A DNA stretch of 64,000 nt, from contig OZ038466.1 of assembly GCA_964036295.1 (NCBI GenBank), positions 19,272,597 to 19,336,596 of the forward strand. The letters run 5' to 3'. Source of the DNA: Plumapathes pennacea (Eukaryota; Cnidaria; Anthozoa; Antipatharia; Myriopathidae). Of this stretch, positions 35,159 to 49,063 are shown one piece after another. The notes beneath the pieces were generated by a model, which worked only from the letters and a program-made list of their open reading frames with translations, was not told where the DNA came from and did not search any database. Every line of letters begins with the position of its first letter. Positions within the stretch are counted from its first letter, which is position 1. The translations under genes were made by a program, and so were the position numbers.

Positions 35159-38100
35159 CTGCTTTCTTATTCTGCCTCTGTATGTCTGTTTTCTTATACC
35201 TTGCCTGACTCCACCAGGTTGGTGAGCATGATGATAGAGGTGCTGTTCTCTTGCCACACCATTTGCCAAAAGTCGTCAAATGTATTATTCGAGGGTCCTG
35301 CACAACGACAGATGTCATAATCAGTTAAATGGCTAAACCAGACAATAAACCTCTGAGCTTTAACCACTCGGAAGCAATGTAGTACGAAGAAATTGCTCAA
35401 CCAGTTTTCGCCAATATATGATGTACATACTGGTGAGAGGCGTGAGTTGGTGATTGCCAGGAAAAAAACAGGTTCTTTGAGATTGTGTGAAGATAAAAGA
35501 GTAACAACAAAAAAGCAAAGTCTGATCAGTTATCTTAGTGTCAGTTTCTTGCAAGCTTATCGGACCACAAGACTACAAAGACCTCACCTCCTGTCGTAAG
35601 TCATTACCAAACTTCAACAGAAACTAAATATACGAGGCAACCGCATACAGATAAACAACCGCAACAGGACATTGAGCTGCGGTGCCCTTCGTTTGAAACA
35701 CTCAAGTCTACGGGATGCCTCGTCTTGACACAGACAAAAAACAAACTGAAAATGACCTACATTTGGTCTTTGCCAATTTTCCCTTATTTCTCTGTAAATG
35801 AAATCTGTCTAAGGCGGACACCCTCGGGACTAGCATTTAGTGTCCGCCCTAGGAAAGGTTCAGTGCCAGAGAAACAAGTTGAAATTGGCAAGGACATAAT
35901 ATGCATGCTGTCCGCTATAGAGAGAATTGACTGATATGAATTTATAATAAAGTATACCTTGTGTAGCTATGTACGTCTTTGTATCCCCACTGTACCCCTG
36001 AAATGGAAAAATAATATATAAGACAAACATATCTAGAAAATAAAATAAAATTTACCAAAATGACCAAAGAAGCAGATATGGTAACAGCTTTAAATGAAAG
36101 GAATACATTTTTCTGATGATTGCATATAACTTTTGTCTGTTGTTTGTCCAGGATAAGCCATATCTTATATTTAGTCCTAGTGTTTTTGTCTGAGTTGTTC
36201 ATCAATAATCTACCTAATTATCTGTTGAGTACATGTTAACGGAGGTTGCGCAGTGAACGGTAAGATTTTAATACTGAAAACCAAGGTGCTGTCATAAATA
36301 AGCTAGGTACGACGTATATGATTGGTTAAGCTGTGAGTATTGTAACTTGCTTCTCTACACTTCCATCGCGTCTTTACACATTTCCGTTTGTTCTATACCT
36401 CAGAAGAGCACAATATTGACAAATCTAAACAGATCGCTGCTATACTCACGGGCATGTAGCTGGCGTTAATGTAGTCATTGTCGTCATCTGTTTCAAGATT
36501 CTCCAGAAGGACACGGGTGTGGTCATCTGCGAAATTTAGAGAAAACACTGAGAGTTTAACTCAGTGAAGGCCTCACGAGCCTCCAGATGAGCAATTTAGA
36601 TATCAAAGAAATAACGAATAAGGAATAAGTATGGTTTTGGTTTTCGACAGTCATTCGATATAAAACCGTTTTGTCTAAAAGTATTTATTCAACTGAATGA
36701 ATCATAACTGCTTCTTTAATTTTTTTCATTACCCAATTCTCGCTTTAGTTAAGTTCTAGTTGTTAAAACATTTCCGATTCAGATAAGTTTTGAGTGATGT
36801 CTGCACGAGTACCGTTATTACAAAGATTTCCATACGTACACGTGATGATATTCGCATAGCGGTTCCTTAGCTTGTTCTCAGGGCGTTTGCCAACTGAACA
36901 GGGGAACTGCTGAGAAGCCTGTACCAACTAGAAAATAATCGAAAATTGAGGTTCAAAAAATGCTACAAGAAGGAAAACAAGCAATATTATAAACGACACA
37001 ATTTTAGCCAAGCTTGTATTCTCCAACATGAGTTACATACCGGAACCAACCGAAAATAAATTTAACGTATTATGTTTTTCAGTGAGCCAAACCGACCAAT
37101 CCTTATGGCTTATCACTGGAAAATTCTACCCTTTTACAGAGTATGTAAATATGGCTAGCCTATACATTTTACACGTACTTTACACATAATCTACACATGG
37201 CTCACATAATGTGTAAATTCTGTTTACATACTCTCTACCATTTACACAATTTGTAATGGCATGAAAGCATGTAAATGTCAATTTGCTAGCAAATAGTTGG
37301 TTATTTACATACATTTTACCCCGTTTTACAAAATGTGTAACAAAGTAGAATTTCCCAGTGTATCACAGAGAAAAAGTACGAGCCAATCAAGTTATGACGA
37401 TATGATTCTGATTGTTCCTTTAGTAGAAAAGTTTTCGAACAAAAAACATATATAATTATAATTTCTAGCAACAAAAGGAGATTGATTTTTCTAAAGTGCT
37501 ACCTTAAACTCGGCCCTAAGGTGGGCGCTATCATTCTTCTTCATTCGACTGGCGTAGTCTGCAAAACTGAGCGCAGGGATTGGACGAGGAGGACCATCAT
37601 TCACCTCACTGTAGACATCTTCTGGAGCCGCATTACCCTCTAAAAATAAAGATTATTTTCAGACATCTTTCGACAATTGACCTTGGTGTCTCTTGTGTGG
37701 AGGCACTGTTATATACAGTTAAAGCTCCGGTAAGCGGACACCCTCGAAAAGGGGAAAAAGTGTCCGTTGGAAGTGGCCGATTCTTGTAAGAACGGACAGG
37801 TGGACATGAATCATATGATACAGTTGTAAGTTAGATGTAAATTTGTGTAGATTACATGTAAAGTAGATGCAAATTTATGTAGAATAGATGTTAATTGGAT
37901 GTAATATTATGCAGATTAGATGTAAATTAGCGTAAATTACATATACAATAGATGTAAATGTATGTAGATTAGATGTGAATTAGATGTAAATTTATCTAGA
38001 TTTGTCAATCATTACTTACAATACTGTAATTGCTTGTACGATAAAATCATTGTGGCAAAATGCTAATCTTCAACGGTGAGAAGAGATTGTTCTGTCGGGA

Positions 38101-41100
38101 TGGTCACTTCACTTCACAGCTTAAAATCAAAAGAAAACTCCAAATCTTACCCCTTAAAGATGTCTGCAGCTGCTTACGGGAAAGGCCGCTTACGAGAATG
38201 TGTAAATACAAAATTTGACTGAGAGTTCAAACGGAGTTTCCTAAAGGCGGCAGTAAGTAGAGCTGTCCGCTTACGAGTGTCTGCTCAGAGAGATCTTCGA
38301 CTGTATTTTATACTCATACACACATATATACATTACCTATACACACTTGAACTAGGATACAGGTAAGCGCGATAAAATGCAATATGATACAAACAACATA
38401 AAAACGTACATACACAATACTCACTCATTTATACATACAATTACTGTACAGATGAAGTAAACAATACGAAAAAAAAAAAAAAAAAAATTCCAAAACAGAT
38501 GTTTTAACATTTAAAAATGTTTGTTTTTCCCCAATATGGCCATACATCTAATAATATAAATGCTTTCTATTAGGAATTAAGATCGATTCTCAAGCTTTGT
38601 TTAATATTTTTTTCCAAAGTTAAGGACAAGCCAGTATTCCGCACCTGCATAAACAGCATTGCTCACTGCCCCTGCTCCGGTGTTCTTGCTCATCAACTGA
38701 TCCCTGCTCCCTCTAGTGTCCAGCTCATCCATCTCCACACCTCCTTCCCGTCTGTCATTGCCCTTATTTGCTCTGCGCCTGAAAAACAACAACAGCACGT
38801 CGTGACGATAGAGTACACTGATCAAATGCACCTTAACCCTTTCACTCCTAATAGTGATCAATTTCAATTTTTTCCTTCAGTTTCTCACCAGAGATATATC
38901 ATACAGTAAGGCGAACTTGGCTTTCAATACCTTGATTAAATGAAAGCTGATTAAACAAACTACCAATTCTCACTATATTACTCAGATATTTTCCTCTTAG
39001 AAGGTTGGGAGAATCTGCATTTTGAGCTTGGAAGTGAAAGGGTTAATGCCCTTCTGTCTTTCAGATCAATCCTGAAATTAAAAGACTGCATTTCGGTCAA
39101 CAACGCTGCTGTTAGAATGTACTCATTTCAATTTGGTCACAGTCTTTGATTTCATTTGAACTACTATATAGTTTAATTACTGTACTATACACTGATATGA
39201 TACATGGTGAATCACATATGCGTGAACTGCGGAACAGAACGATATAGGAGTTGTGACCTTCGCAGTTACGAAGCACTGCCCTGAGAATTTCCGTCTTAGA
39301 AGGAGTTACTGTGAGGGTCGCTTTCACTATATCACAAAGTGAAATCTCCAGTAAGCGACCAACCTTTGTTGGGTTTTAAGTGGTCGCTTACGGGAGGTGG
39401 TCGCTTACAGGAATTTCTCACAATGAGAGGCCTAAGTGAGATCCAGCTTTGAGCCACAACCAGTGTCAAATAATGCAGTTTTAGTGATAGAATAACACCT
39501 CGAGTTTTAAAAAATCAACCTTGCGTCTTGTTGCACGTTACAAAACATGTGCTAGTGTTTTGTTCGGTCTGGTCTCTGCAAGGAAGTTAGTCCTTGCTCA
39601 GAAAATTGCTCCTTGGGAGCACAGAGTGGTCGCAAAACAATAGAAAAACTCAAACGGTGAGCCTCAAAGGTGGCCGCGGTCCCTTACAAGAGGTGGTCGC
39701 TTACGAGAGTTTTCACTAATAGTATTTGACTGAGGGACCAATCGGTCATTTGGTAAGTGGTCACTTAAGAGAGGTGGTCGCTTACGGGAGGTGGTCGCTC
39801 ACAGAGGTTCCACTGTATACACATACACTAGTACACTATACGGGCGTTTTTTGGATCAGATCAAATCGCTTTGCAAAGTTTAGTTTACTCTGGTTTCGAA
39901 TTGGCAATGTGTTCAGTGGGACATTTTCATGACGGCGTCACTTTCTAATAACTCCTTTTCAGATTTCTTGTCACGTACGCATATATCGTTCACTGGTCAA
40001 CGCCTCACGATCAAAATGAACCAAGAAATAATAGCTGGCTTCTAAGCATTCTGGTAGTTGCAGTAACGCGATACAATACAAGTTCAAACTACCATTGAAA
40101 CTATATTAAAAGAATGTATAATCCCCCCCCCCCCCCCTCTCCCCTAAGCACCCACCCACTCAAACACAAAAAACAAACTGGTACAAAGGATTCACATTGT
40201 TGATACCTTCTCCACACAAAGAAACCAGCAACTGCTAGTATGATCAGAAGCACAGTCACGACCAGTGGTACCACAACGTTAGTCAGGAGTGTCTTGGAAA
40301 CACTAGACTCCTCAGTGCTGGCCTCTAAAGAAGAGATAAACAAGAACAACTGACAAGGGGAACTGAAACAAATGGTCCAGACAAATACACAGTTGATTTT
40401 TGTGGAGTATTTGCAAATTTAGGGCTCATAATTATGTAAAAAACGTCATCATACCTTCAGCAACTGTAACCTTTGCAAACATGGGTGCATCACTATATAA
40501 TTTCTGGAAGGTAACAGAAGAATAAGTACATAATTAAAGCCGCGTTCATGCAGGTCTAAACTGGAAAAGGAATCGCTAAAATGGCCACAACAGATGCTTG
40601 TTTTCGAGGAATTTTACTATCCTGGCATCACAAACAGCGGTCAAATCCTCTCTGAACTATAAAGATTTGATTCATTAGCAAATTCCTATTCCTATTCTGG
40701 AATAGCCCAACAAACACCCTGGCATATAAAGCAGTAAGCAGGGCTTCAAATAATAATAGTACGCTGATAACATGATTGCAATAAATATATATTTAATAAC
40801 CTCTTACTATCCCCTTATAACGTCATAACGTTCTCCAAAATAGTAACTTTCACGCAAAGTCTTTCTCTTGTCGTCGGCGCTCGACCGACGTAAGTTTTTT
40901 TATACATGTCAGTCCCTCAATGACAATAAAGTTTAGCACAACGTGAGAAACTGATCTGTTATTGTAAAACAGTTTTTGGTATAATGTCGTCGTTCTCTAA
41001 CCTGCCTATTTAAATCCCAGTACACATTTCTAGCCAAGAAAATAGCGGAGTTCGACTGTATTTATGTATTGATCGCCCAACTTGTCTATTGAACTAGCCA

Positions 41101-44100
41101 ATTTCTGTTTTGGGGGACTGAAGGAGGACTGTTTCGTTACACACCAGAAACAAATACAAGGAGACCGAATTTCGGATGTACGTACCCCATTTGTAACTGC
41201 TCTCAAATAAATGTAGTGGCTTCCAGGCGGAAGTTTCACGTTTTTGTATGAGCCATATTTCTTGTCATCTCCCAAACGAAATTCAATGGCACTGCTGTTA
41301 TAGTCTAGTTCAGCTGTGATGTAAAACTTGAGATCCTTCTTGATCGCGTTATTGTAGTCATACAGCTCCAAACTGTAATCACCAGGCAGTGTATCATCAC
41401 TATTCACAATCACTTGGTACGAGCTGTGGAAATAAGTTTTGTGCAATTTCGTATCATGATTGGATGCAACTGAAGGCTCACTAGATTCATAACTAAATAC
41501 ACTCTAATAACTAACACTACCGGCTATTGTCTAGCTTGAAATGAAACGTCTCTAGTTTAGTCCAAAGCTGTTCACACGGCGTAACCTGAGTAGTACTTCA
41601 TACGACAGACTATAGGAAGGCTTCACACAATTAGAGCTCCAATTTACGCCTTAAACAGTTTAAGAGGTACTGAATCATCAATAAGTGTCTGGGTCAGAGG
41701 AACCGTACTACTGGAGAACATAACGTGGTCGTGTTGCACTATTATTTGCATTCTTCCTGCCCAAATATATGTAATTGTTACACTTTTTCCAGATACATAT
41801 GCTAAATAGTCAACTCGGCAATGAACATAGAATCAAATCAAATCAAAATAGTTTGTAACTTTCCAAAAACGTCATCATGAGCTGCGATATGGCAAAGGGT
41901 TACAATTTTACTAGAAGTCCTCCCAGGATGGTATCTTAATGTGCAAGGGCATAAAATCCGGTTGGAGTTCACATAGAAAGCAAACAGAACTGCAGTCTTT
42001 GGCAAATCAACCTCTTGAAACACACTTTTTCTACTCTCAAGGAATGTATTGCATCATTGCTTGTGACGTCACAAGCTTTAAAATTGAACGATTTTTTATT
42101 TTTTTTTATTTTTCTGGGTTAGACAGATGCATGCGGTGATTGGTTCATATTATCATGTGATTTGTGATGACGTTGTGATCAAGTGACTTGGCGGGCGAGC
42201 AGTTTCGCCATTTTGAAGACAACAAGTTGCTTGCCTTAGTTGGCTCTGTGGATTATTTTATGGACCGCTCATCTTACTTACAAACGCATACCCCGGCTGC
42301 GGTAGACCCATACTAAATTTCATTGAGCGGTTTTGGCTTGGGTCGGTCCGTTCAGCCTCAAAAGCCATATTGAAAGCCATGAAAGCAAATGCAATGAACT
42401 TATCAATGAACTGCATAACTATGCACAACTGTACAGAAATGTACGAAGAATCTGACATCCAGAACCTTGAGAACTTGAAGGAACAAGCTGAACGAAGCCG
42501 CTCGACATACAAAGACGAGAACCTGTGTAAAGACGGCGATTCTTGACAAGCGCTTGATAGCGGATTATATGGAACTGTTTAGTATGAGGGTGAACTTGAA
42601 GGTACTTTGTATTCTTTTACTTTGTATTATTCTTGCTGATACAAGTAAAGCGTCAGAAAATCTGACTTTTGTTTGGGATCAAAATTTCACTCTGCTGTGC
42701 ATTTATGTTGTTGCGACATTTTGGCTCGGTGCCATGAAGGTCAAACAATCAGTGGAACAGATGGCGTTGTTATTTGAAAATTGGGAAATGGCTGAGGAAA
42801 AAGTGGCCGTTGCTAGATCTCGCTTCGCTCAGTTTTATTGTATTCCCACAAATGTTTATGTGAAAGAAAACCGAAGTCCTGCAAGACGAAGTTGTGAGCC
42901 AAGCCACGTACCCTTGAATAACCTTTCACGCATTTTGAACAAGAGTAGAAAAAGCAGGCGAATAATACAAGAATACATTTCAAAGAATGTCCCAAAGTCG
43001 TCAAAAGTCCATGGTTATACCCGAGCTTACGTACTTCACAATGCTAATGCATTCCGAGAACGTGCATGTAAACAACATGTAAACAATAAAAAGCCACAGA
43101 TGGAAATGGAAAGAGAAAATTAGGATCAATAAACCATCGCTGCGAGAAAGCTAGAAGCTCAAAAAGAAGATTGCCAAAAGTAACCGAGGTGCTAAGATAC
43201 GTTTGTATTTTAAAATGTGTTAAAAAACAGGCATTGCAAGATCAGACGTACTCAGAGATCAAAATCACAGAACCAAGTACAATGGGTTTTCTCTGTCAAG
43301 GGATATAGAAAAAAATTCCGGTCCTTCAGTTGTTGATTCAAACAAAACGATCATCGGTTGGCTTTCTGGATGCACGGAAGCCATACTTTAAGAGCGATTT
43401 TGGCTTGCATTGTTTTTAAGCGTCGGAAGACTTGAAAATAGCCGTACACAAATGCTTGATGTGTTACCAGCGGGACCCCCGTAAAGTACGAAGGGTTGTG
43501 TTTTGCAAATGCTCGATTATAGATACCACTTCAACCAATGTATCTGTGTTCTGAGCAATATTTGTGTGAAAGAACATCGAATAAGTAGTAGAAGACGAGT
43601 CGAAACTTGATAGAACTTGAACTTTTCCCTGCGGGCAGAGCGTCTCCCTTTGTCGGAAACTCTGCGGCTTTGTGTAACGCGCGGCGTATACGAACAGTCG
43701 GCGTTTAACTTCGTTTTGCGTGCAGTAAAGGTTCTTTGTTTATTGTCTGAGGATATTGAATTACTAATAGGTTTGAGGCAAATATCACGCGAGATTAAGA
43801 TACAAGATCTGTCAATGAAATGTTATGAGCATAATATCATAGAACGGGGAATCCCGAATCATCAGCTACTTAGCTTTCACTCACGCCGCTTTAACAAAAG
43901 CAGGAAAGACCGGCAGGCGATTACATCGAGAACATTTGTCACTGAATACCTCGAAGTCTTCAAAAGCTCAAGGTTGATATCCGACTATCCGAGCCGTAAT
44001 GTTCGCTCCACAAGCCCGTGATGCACGCCTTTGTTGTCACGGTATTCAAACGTCTGCAGCTTCCGATAGAGATTAATTTCGTATCGACCCAGAATTTTGC

Positions 44101-47100
44101 GTTAAAGCTTAATGCATAGCAATCTTGCACATATTAGTGATCAGACTTGTACATGTAGGATTAGTAACGTCTGAGATGGCTTTTTCATACGAAGTAATTT
44201 CATCATGGGAAGTGTCATGTTTTAATGTGCTACAGAGATAAGTCTGAAAGCTTTAAATTACAGCTACTTAAGATGTCGGGTATTCCCCAGTCAATCCCAT
44301 TACAAAATGACAACACAGTTCCTCCACAAAACATGTCAGCTTGAAAATTCACTCAACAAGGTTGCCAGGTTGTATAGCAAGCGTCACACAAGTACTGTCA
44401 CGTGCATCGGAAAGCAATGAAAACTGGGTTGTTGCAAACGAAGAATATTCCTACGGGGCCTTCGATAATTGTTTTCTCTCAATTATTATAATACACTTTT
44501 TCGTGAATATCTGTTTGACTGAAATTAGAAGAAAAGAGGGCAAGAAAAATAATGGGAGCTCTTGGATCCGTCATGTGCAAAAACTGACTCGGCTATAATA
44601 TCTTTTGCATATAAACGCACGACAAAAGTTCCTCTCCCGGGACCCCGCGTGTCTATTCATTGTACTAATGACGTCACAAGCGCACTGGCCACGGGCCTGT
44701 CTTGTTTTTCTTAAAAAAAGGAGATTTCTTCCCTTGTACTCATATTAATTAAAACGTGAACAGCGAACTGTCATAACTTACAAGAACTTGAAAGAGGTAA
44801 GAAGGGTCGAATCAGATAAAGTGACACAAGGTACGATTTTGGGTAAAATATTAAACCTTTTAACGAACCTCTCCAGTTTTGTACAAAGCGAAAATAAAAG
44901 TTAAAAAGTCTTAGTTCACCTTATTGGTCCGTTCTTTTGTTCAAAGGGAGGGATCGTGATTCTCTCTCCTCCGCTCACTTCCTGCACCTTTATTTCGTCT
45001 GGCGGCTCAGGATCTACAGAACAGACCACTTCAGTCACTAAAATGATTGGGATTCAGGGCCCGGATTCACAAAACTTGCGTATGTGAATCCGGCCGCAGG
45101 TTATAAATATATAACAATATTAGCAAGTTTAAATAAGATCTGTGACGAGGCTCGATTGCTTATGAATTGAAAATATCCATATGGTTTGAATACTTAATTT
45201 CATCGTAAGAAAATACTTGGTCGAAAAAATTGACTTACGTTGAAAGTTATTCTTTCAAGCATGTAGCTGTAAATTATGCAAAGAGAAATCTTACTCAAGG
45301 TTTGAAGGCTTTATTTGTTCTTTAAGTCCACTGTGCTTCTCGACTGTAGTGTTTGCTGGTCTCAAGGTTTTCCAGTGTAATTGACAAATTTAAGTTTGCA
45401 AATTCGTTCAAAGTGTCTCTGCTGCATTTTTGGAGTGACCAGTTGTTCGCTTGCCAATTCCGTCTCTTCGCTTTGGAAGCCTAACTTGGTCCTTCGCGCT
45501 GTACTGTTTCATCAAATGAACTTTGGCTCTTGCTCACCAGCTTGCTGTTTTTTTTTTTTTTTGTTTTGTTTTGTTTTATTTTTGTTTTGTTTGTTTTGTT
45601 TTGTTTTGTTTTTCTTTTAGTTTGATTCATTCTGAAGATCGGTTGAGTCCGATGAGAGGTCGCCCCCAGACATCACAAATCGAGATGGTGCCTTGACTAG
45701 TATGCCCGAAGGGCTTGGGAATTAGAAGCCATATAGATCCTATTTTTGAGATGAGCATGCATTGTAAATCGAAATATAAGGAACGCTATTACACTTTATC
45801 CACAAAGTTTTTCTAAAAAGGCGAGTGAGAACGGAACATTCGGTTTAATGTTAAACGTTTCAAATGCAGCAGGGACAGATGTTCAATTAATGGGATATGG
45901 TGAACATCGCTCAATAAAGGATCTACACACGACTTACCCATTACTTTTGTGTTGTCCTCTGTTGAACTATTTTTTCCATCTCCACAGCTACTAACCGCAT
46001 GAACACTGAACTTGTATTTTGTTCCTGGCACCAGTTCTTCAAACATTATAGATTTGTTCTTTATTCTTATCGTTTTGCTGCTTTTAAATGTCTTGTTGTA
46101 GTATTTTGTTCCTACATAAGAAACCTTTAAGGAAAAAAAATGAGAGAAAAATGAGAGAAACCAGATAGCAAAAGAAAACAGAACGGTATGAAATAGAAAC
46201 CTAATTAGATTAAGGTGAACGTAAACATAAGCATATATCTGCAAACAGGGCTCAAATTACATGCCAAACCTACGCCCTCTGGGCTGCCAATAACTATTTC
46301 ACGCTGGGCTGCACTCTTTACCTCTGTTTCCTTATACGTTGTTATGTATATACGTTGGGGGGGGGGGGGGGGGGGGGGAGCGGGTGGGGGGAAGGGGTGG
46401 TGGTTTAGGATAAGTACATCTTGTAAGAAACAAAGGTGATGGCAGTGATTTAGATGAAATTCAATTACGAAACAAAACGTTTCTTCCTACCTGACTAAAA
46501 AAACACATGTACACGACGATGAGTTAATTATGGCGACGAGAAGTTATGGTTAGAGGTGGAGACTACTGTATCTATAGGATGACATCTACGGGAAGAAGGA
46601 CTTTCTATATTATGGCAGGGAATAAGAATATCTATGGAAGGACGGAGATTACCTGCATGCACATATAGGTACTGTTTTAGGTTGCAGATATTGTATGTAT
46701 GTGGATCTGATGTGAGCTCTCCTTCTCCCGTGGGATTATTTTCTGTGTACTTACAATGTACGACAGACCACCTCCAACTTTACGTTCAGGTGCATCCCAC
46801 GTTAAACGATAACCTTTCCCTCGAGGTGCTGCCTTGAGATTAGAAAGTGCAAGAGAACTCTTGGATACTATGGAAGGAATACCATTCAACAAATTAATTC
46901 AACAAAATAATCAGTTATCAATATCTCAGTAGTCGGTTTAACCCTTTCACTTCTCAGCCCAAAACACATATTCTCTCAACCATTCAAGAAAAAATTCAAG
47001 TGTGAAGAGTGAGGTAGTGATAATTGATAGTGCAACCATCTTTCATCTGAAAAAATTATTATCTATGGTGAGCGGGACTGAAAGAAAAATTCTATAGTTT

Positions 47101-49032
47101 TACTACTCTCAGGAGTGAATAAAGGGTTACGAGGCTTTGAGCTGTAAACTCGAGAAGAAAGTAATATTTCTCAGAGAGCTTTGCGAGTTGTATTTCGGTG
47201 TTACAGTGAAAGACTAACTGGCATCAAGATCTTTCAAAAGTGTTTCGTGAAATGATGTCGATGTGAATGTGGATTAGCGGACTACAGAAGAGTGACGTCC
47301 CACGCGTGGAACTTCCGAACCCGTGGATGCCTGGTAAGTGCTCCCTTTCCCGACGATAAATGGAGCGACCGAGGCGGATCTAATCGACCTATTGCAGCTA
47401 CTGACGTATTTGGCCAGTCACAACAGTACGAGCAAGTAGCCACGCCACAGACAGCGAGCCCTTGTGCTTGTGGTATGAACTGCGCATGCCACTTTGACCA
47501 CATTTCAACTTGGTTCAGAAATAACGATAAATTTCCTGTTTAGCTCTGCAGAACTGGACTTGAACCTCGTGTTAGAGCTTTGCGACCTCTCCCCGTAGCC
47601 ATTTACAAAGACCACTAAGAAGTTGCCTCGCGCCTCCGTGTCCAGTGCCCCATATTTTTCCTTTTAGGTCGAACTGAATAACCCTGATGTTGTCAGTGGA
47701 AGCAGTGATATCGTATGGTCAAATAATGTAATTAGTATTTATCTCAAATCTCACCTTGTGCTTCCAATTTCTTTGCTGGACTAAATGGCCCGTTACCAAT
47801 CACAGTAAAAGCCTGAACAGAGAAGTTAAACTTTGCACACAGTGGTAATTCAAGAACAATATAGTTCAAGGATGTGTTGAAACTTGTCGACTGGTCAACA
47901 GACGATATATGTCGCCTTTTGCGGGCTCCAGATAACAGAGTTAGTTGAACTGTGTACGTTACAATTCCATTGGCCTCATTAGCTGACAGAGTCCATGAAA
48001 CGTTGAAGGTGGTCTCGTTCAATTGTGTTACGGTGCTAAACTTTGGTGGAGCGGTTGGAACTAGAATAACGAAAATAAAAGGACAAGCAAAACAATTAGT
48101 CTCCGCATGTGCAAACATCTGCACAGACAGCCCTGTGTATATTTGAGAAACATGGCAGTACCTACGACAAAACACAACAGAAGAGGGAAAAAATGCATTT
48201 GCCACAACATATTTAGCAGATCGCAGAGATGTTAAAATCCAGAGCCCAGTTATATAAAACACGACTAAGCTAATCCTTAATTCTGCCGATAACCAAACAC
48301 CAAAGTAAGTACACAGCCAATCACAGAGGCCGTAAGAAGCCAAAGTTATTCGCGTTTAATTTTAGAGCCGCTTTCGCATGACTGTCAACTGTCGAAATTA
48401 ATCGCGTGATAGCTTTGGTTTTGCGTTTGCTACGCTTTCCGATAGGCCCTAACAAGTTTAGAAACATTCTTGGCCAGTCAAGAGCAAAGGCAAAACCTGG
48501 TTGCGATATTCTTACGCAAGAAAGCAAGTGGCGATGGCGTGTTCTCCAAATGGCGTGTTCTCATGTTCTCTAAACCAATCGTAGTTACATAGTTTTGGTT
48601 TTGCTCGTGCTTCTATATTGGTCCGACGTGTCTTTGGTCATCTCATTGATTGGCCTTGTGATTGGTTTGATTTTGGTTTTCGACAGTCATCTGAAAAGCG
48701 CTCTACTCTGAAGAAAATAAAAACAACAAACAGTATGAGGAAACGCCATCGGAAGCAAGTGCTTGCTCGCGTGAATCAAGTTTTCCTTTTGCTACCGTGA
48801 GTGGCCAAGAATGCTACTAAACTTATTTGGACCGATCCGAAAACGAAGCAAGCACAACTGCAAATATCTCTCTCCTAAATAAACAGTGCCTTCAACAAAC
48901 CCATGGTTCGTGCAACATTTTCAAATAGAAAGTTTGGGACTTCTAAGGGACAATTTTCATTTTTCAAGGACTCAAAATTACTAATTATTAACAACAGTTG
49001 AACTGTTGCATTAATAATAAAATAAAATAAAA

Positions 49033-49063
<31 letters not shown>

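Larger units (their letters stand above)
32474..38778 (-). other. Juxtamembrane region and catalytic phosphatase domain D1
   Basis: After a charged linker (exon 38778-38645) comes the helical wedge ([13 protein letters not shown]) and [14 protein letters not shown]. Then follow [15 protein letters not shown] (general-acid Asp), [12 protein letters not shown] (nucleophile Cys and phosphate-binding Arg) and the Q-loop MVQTDKQY. All residues needed for catalysis are present, so D1 should be active. The [10 protein letters not shown] loop is split between exons 33661-33513 and 33065-32930, as in other receptor phosphatases. Confidence 0.95.
40207..45013 (-). other. Membrane-proximal domain and transmembrane helix
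   Basis: The exon at 45013-44920 encodes a segment ending FEQKNGPI, and 41423-41186 continues [12 protein letters not shown] to [12 protein letters not shown]. This is the degenerate membrane-proximal module typical of receptor phosphatases. The exon 40503-40455 must start at the upstream CAG to keep phase 0; the nearer TAG would not. The exon 40324-40207 holds the helix (about [20 protein letters not shown] onward) and the stop-transfer WRR. Confidence 0.9.
45938..48060 (-). other. FN3 domains 8-9
   Basis: FN3-8 is a single 306 bp exon ([20 protein letters not shown] .. [16 protein letters not shown]). It contains RKRR at 47,912-47,923, which fits the furin consensus. FN3-9 is split 113 + 187 bp (46867-46755, 46124-45938), with [12 protein letters not shown] in the first exon and [20 protein letters not shown] in the second. 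Confidence 0.88.

Noticed and set aside
41030..41185. Continuation of the membrane-proximal exon beyond VTNG
   Set aside because: GGG/GTACGT is a strong donor and the next exon (40503-40455) joins in phase 0.
47530..47600. tRNA-like B box (GGTTCAAGTCC on the minus strand)
   Set aside because: A box spacing is too short and the acceptor arms do not pair. The same word at 3,416 also lacks a tRNA fold.
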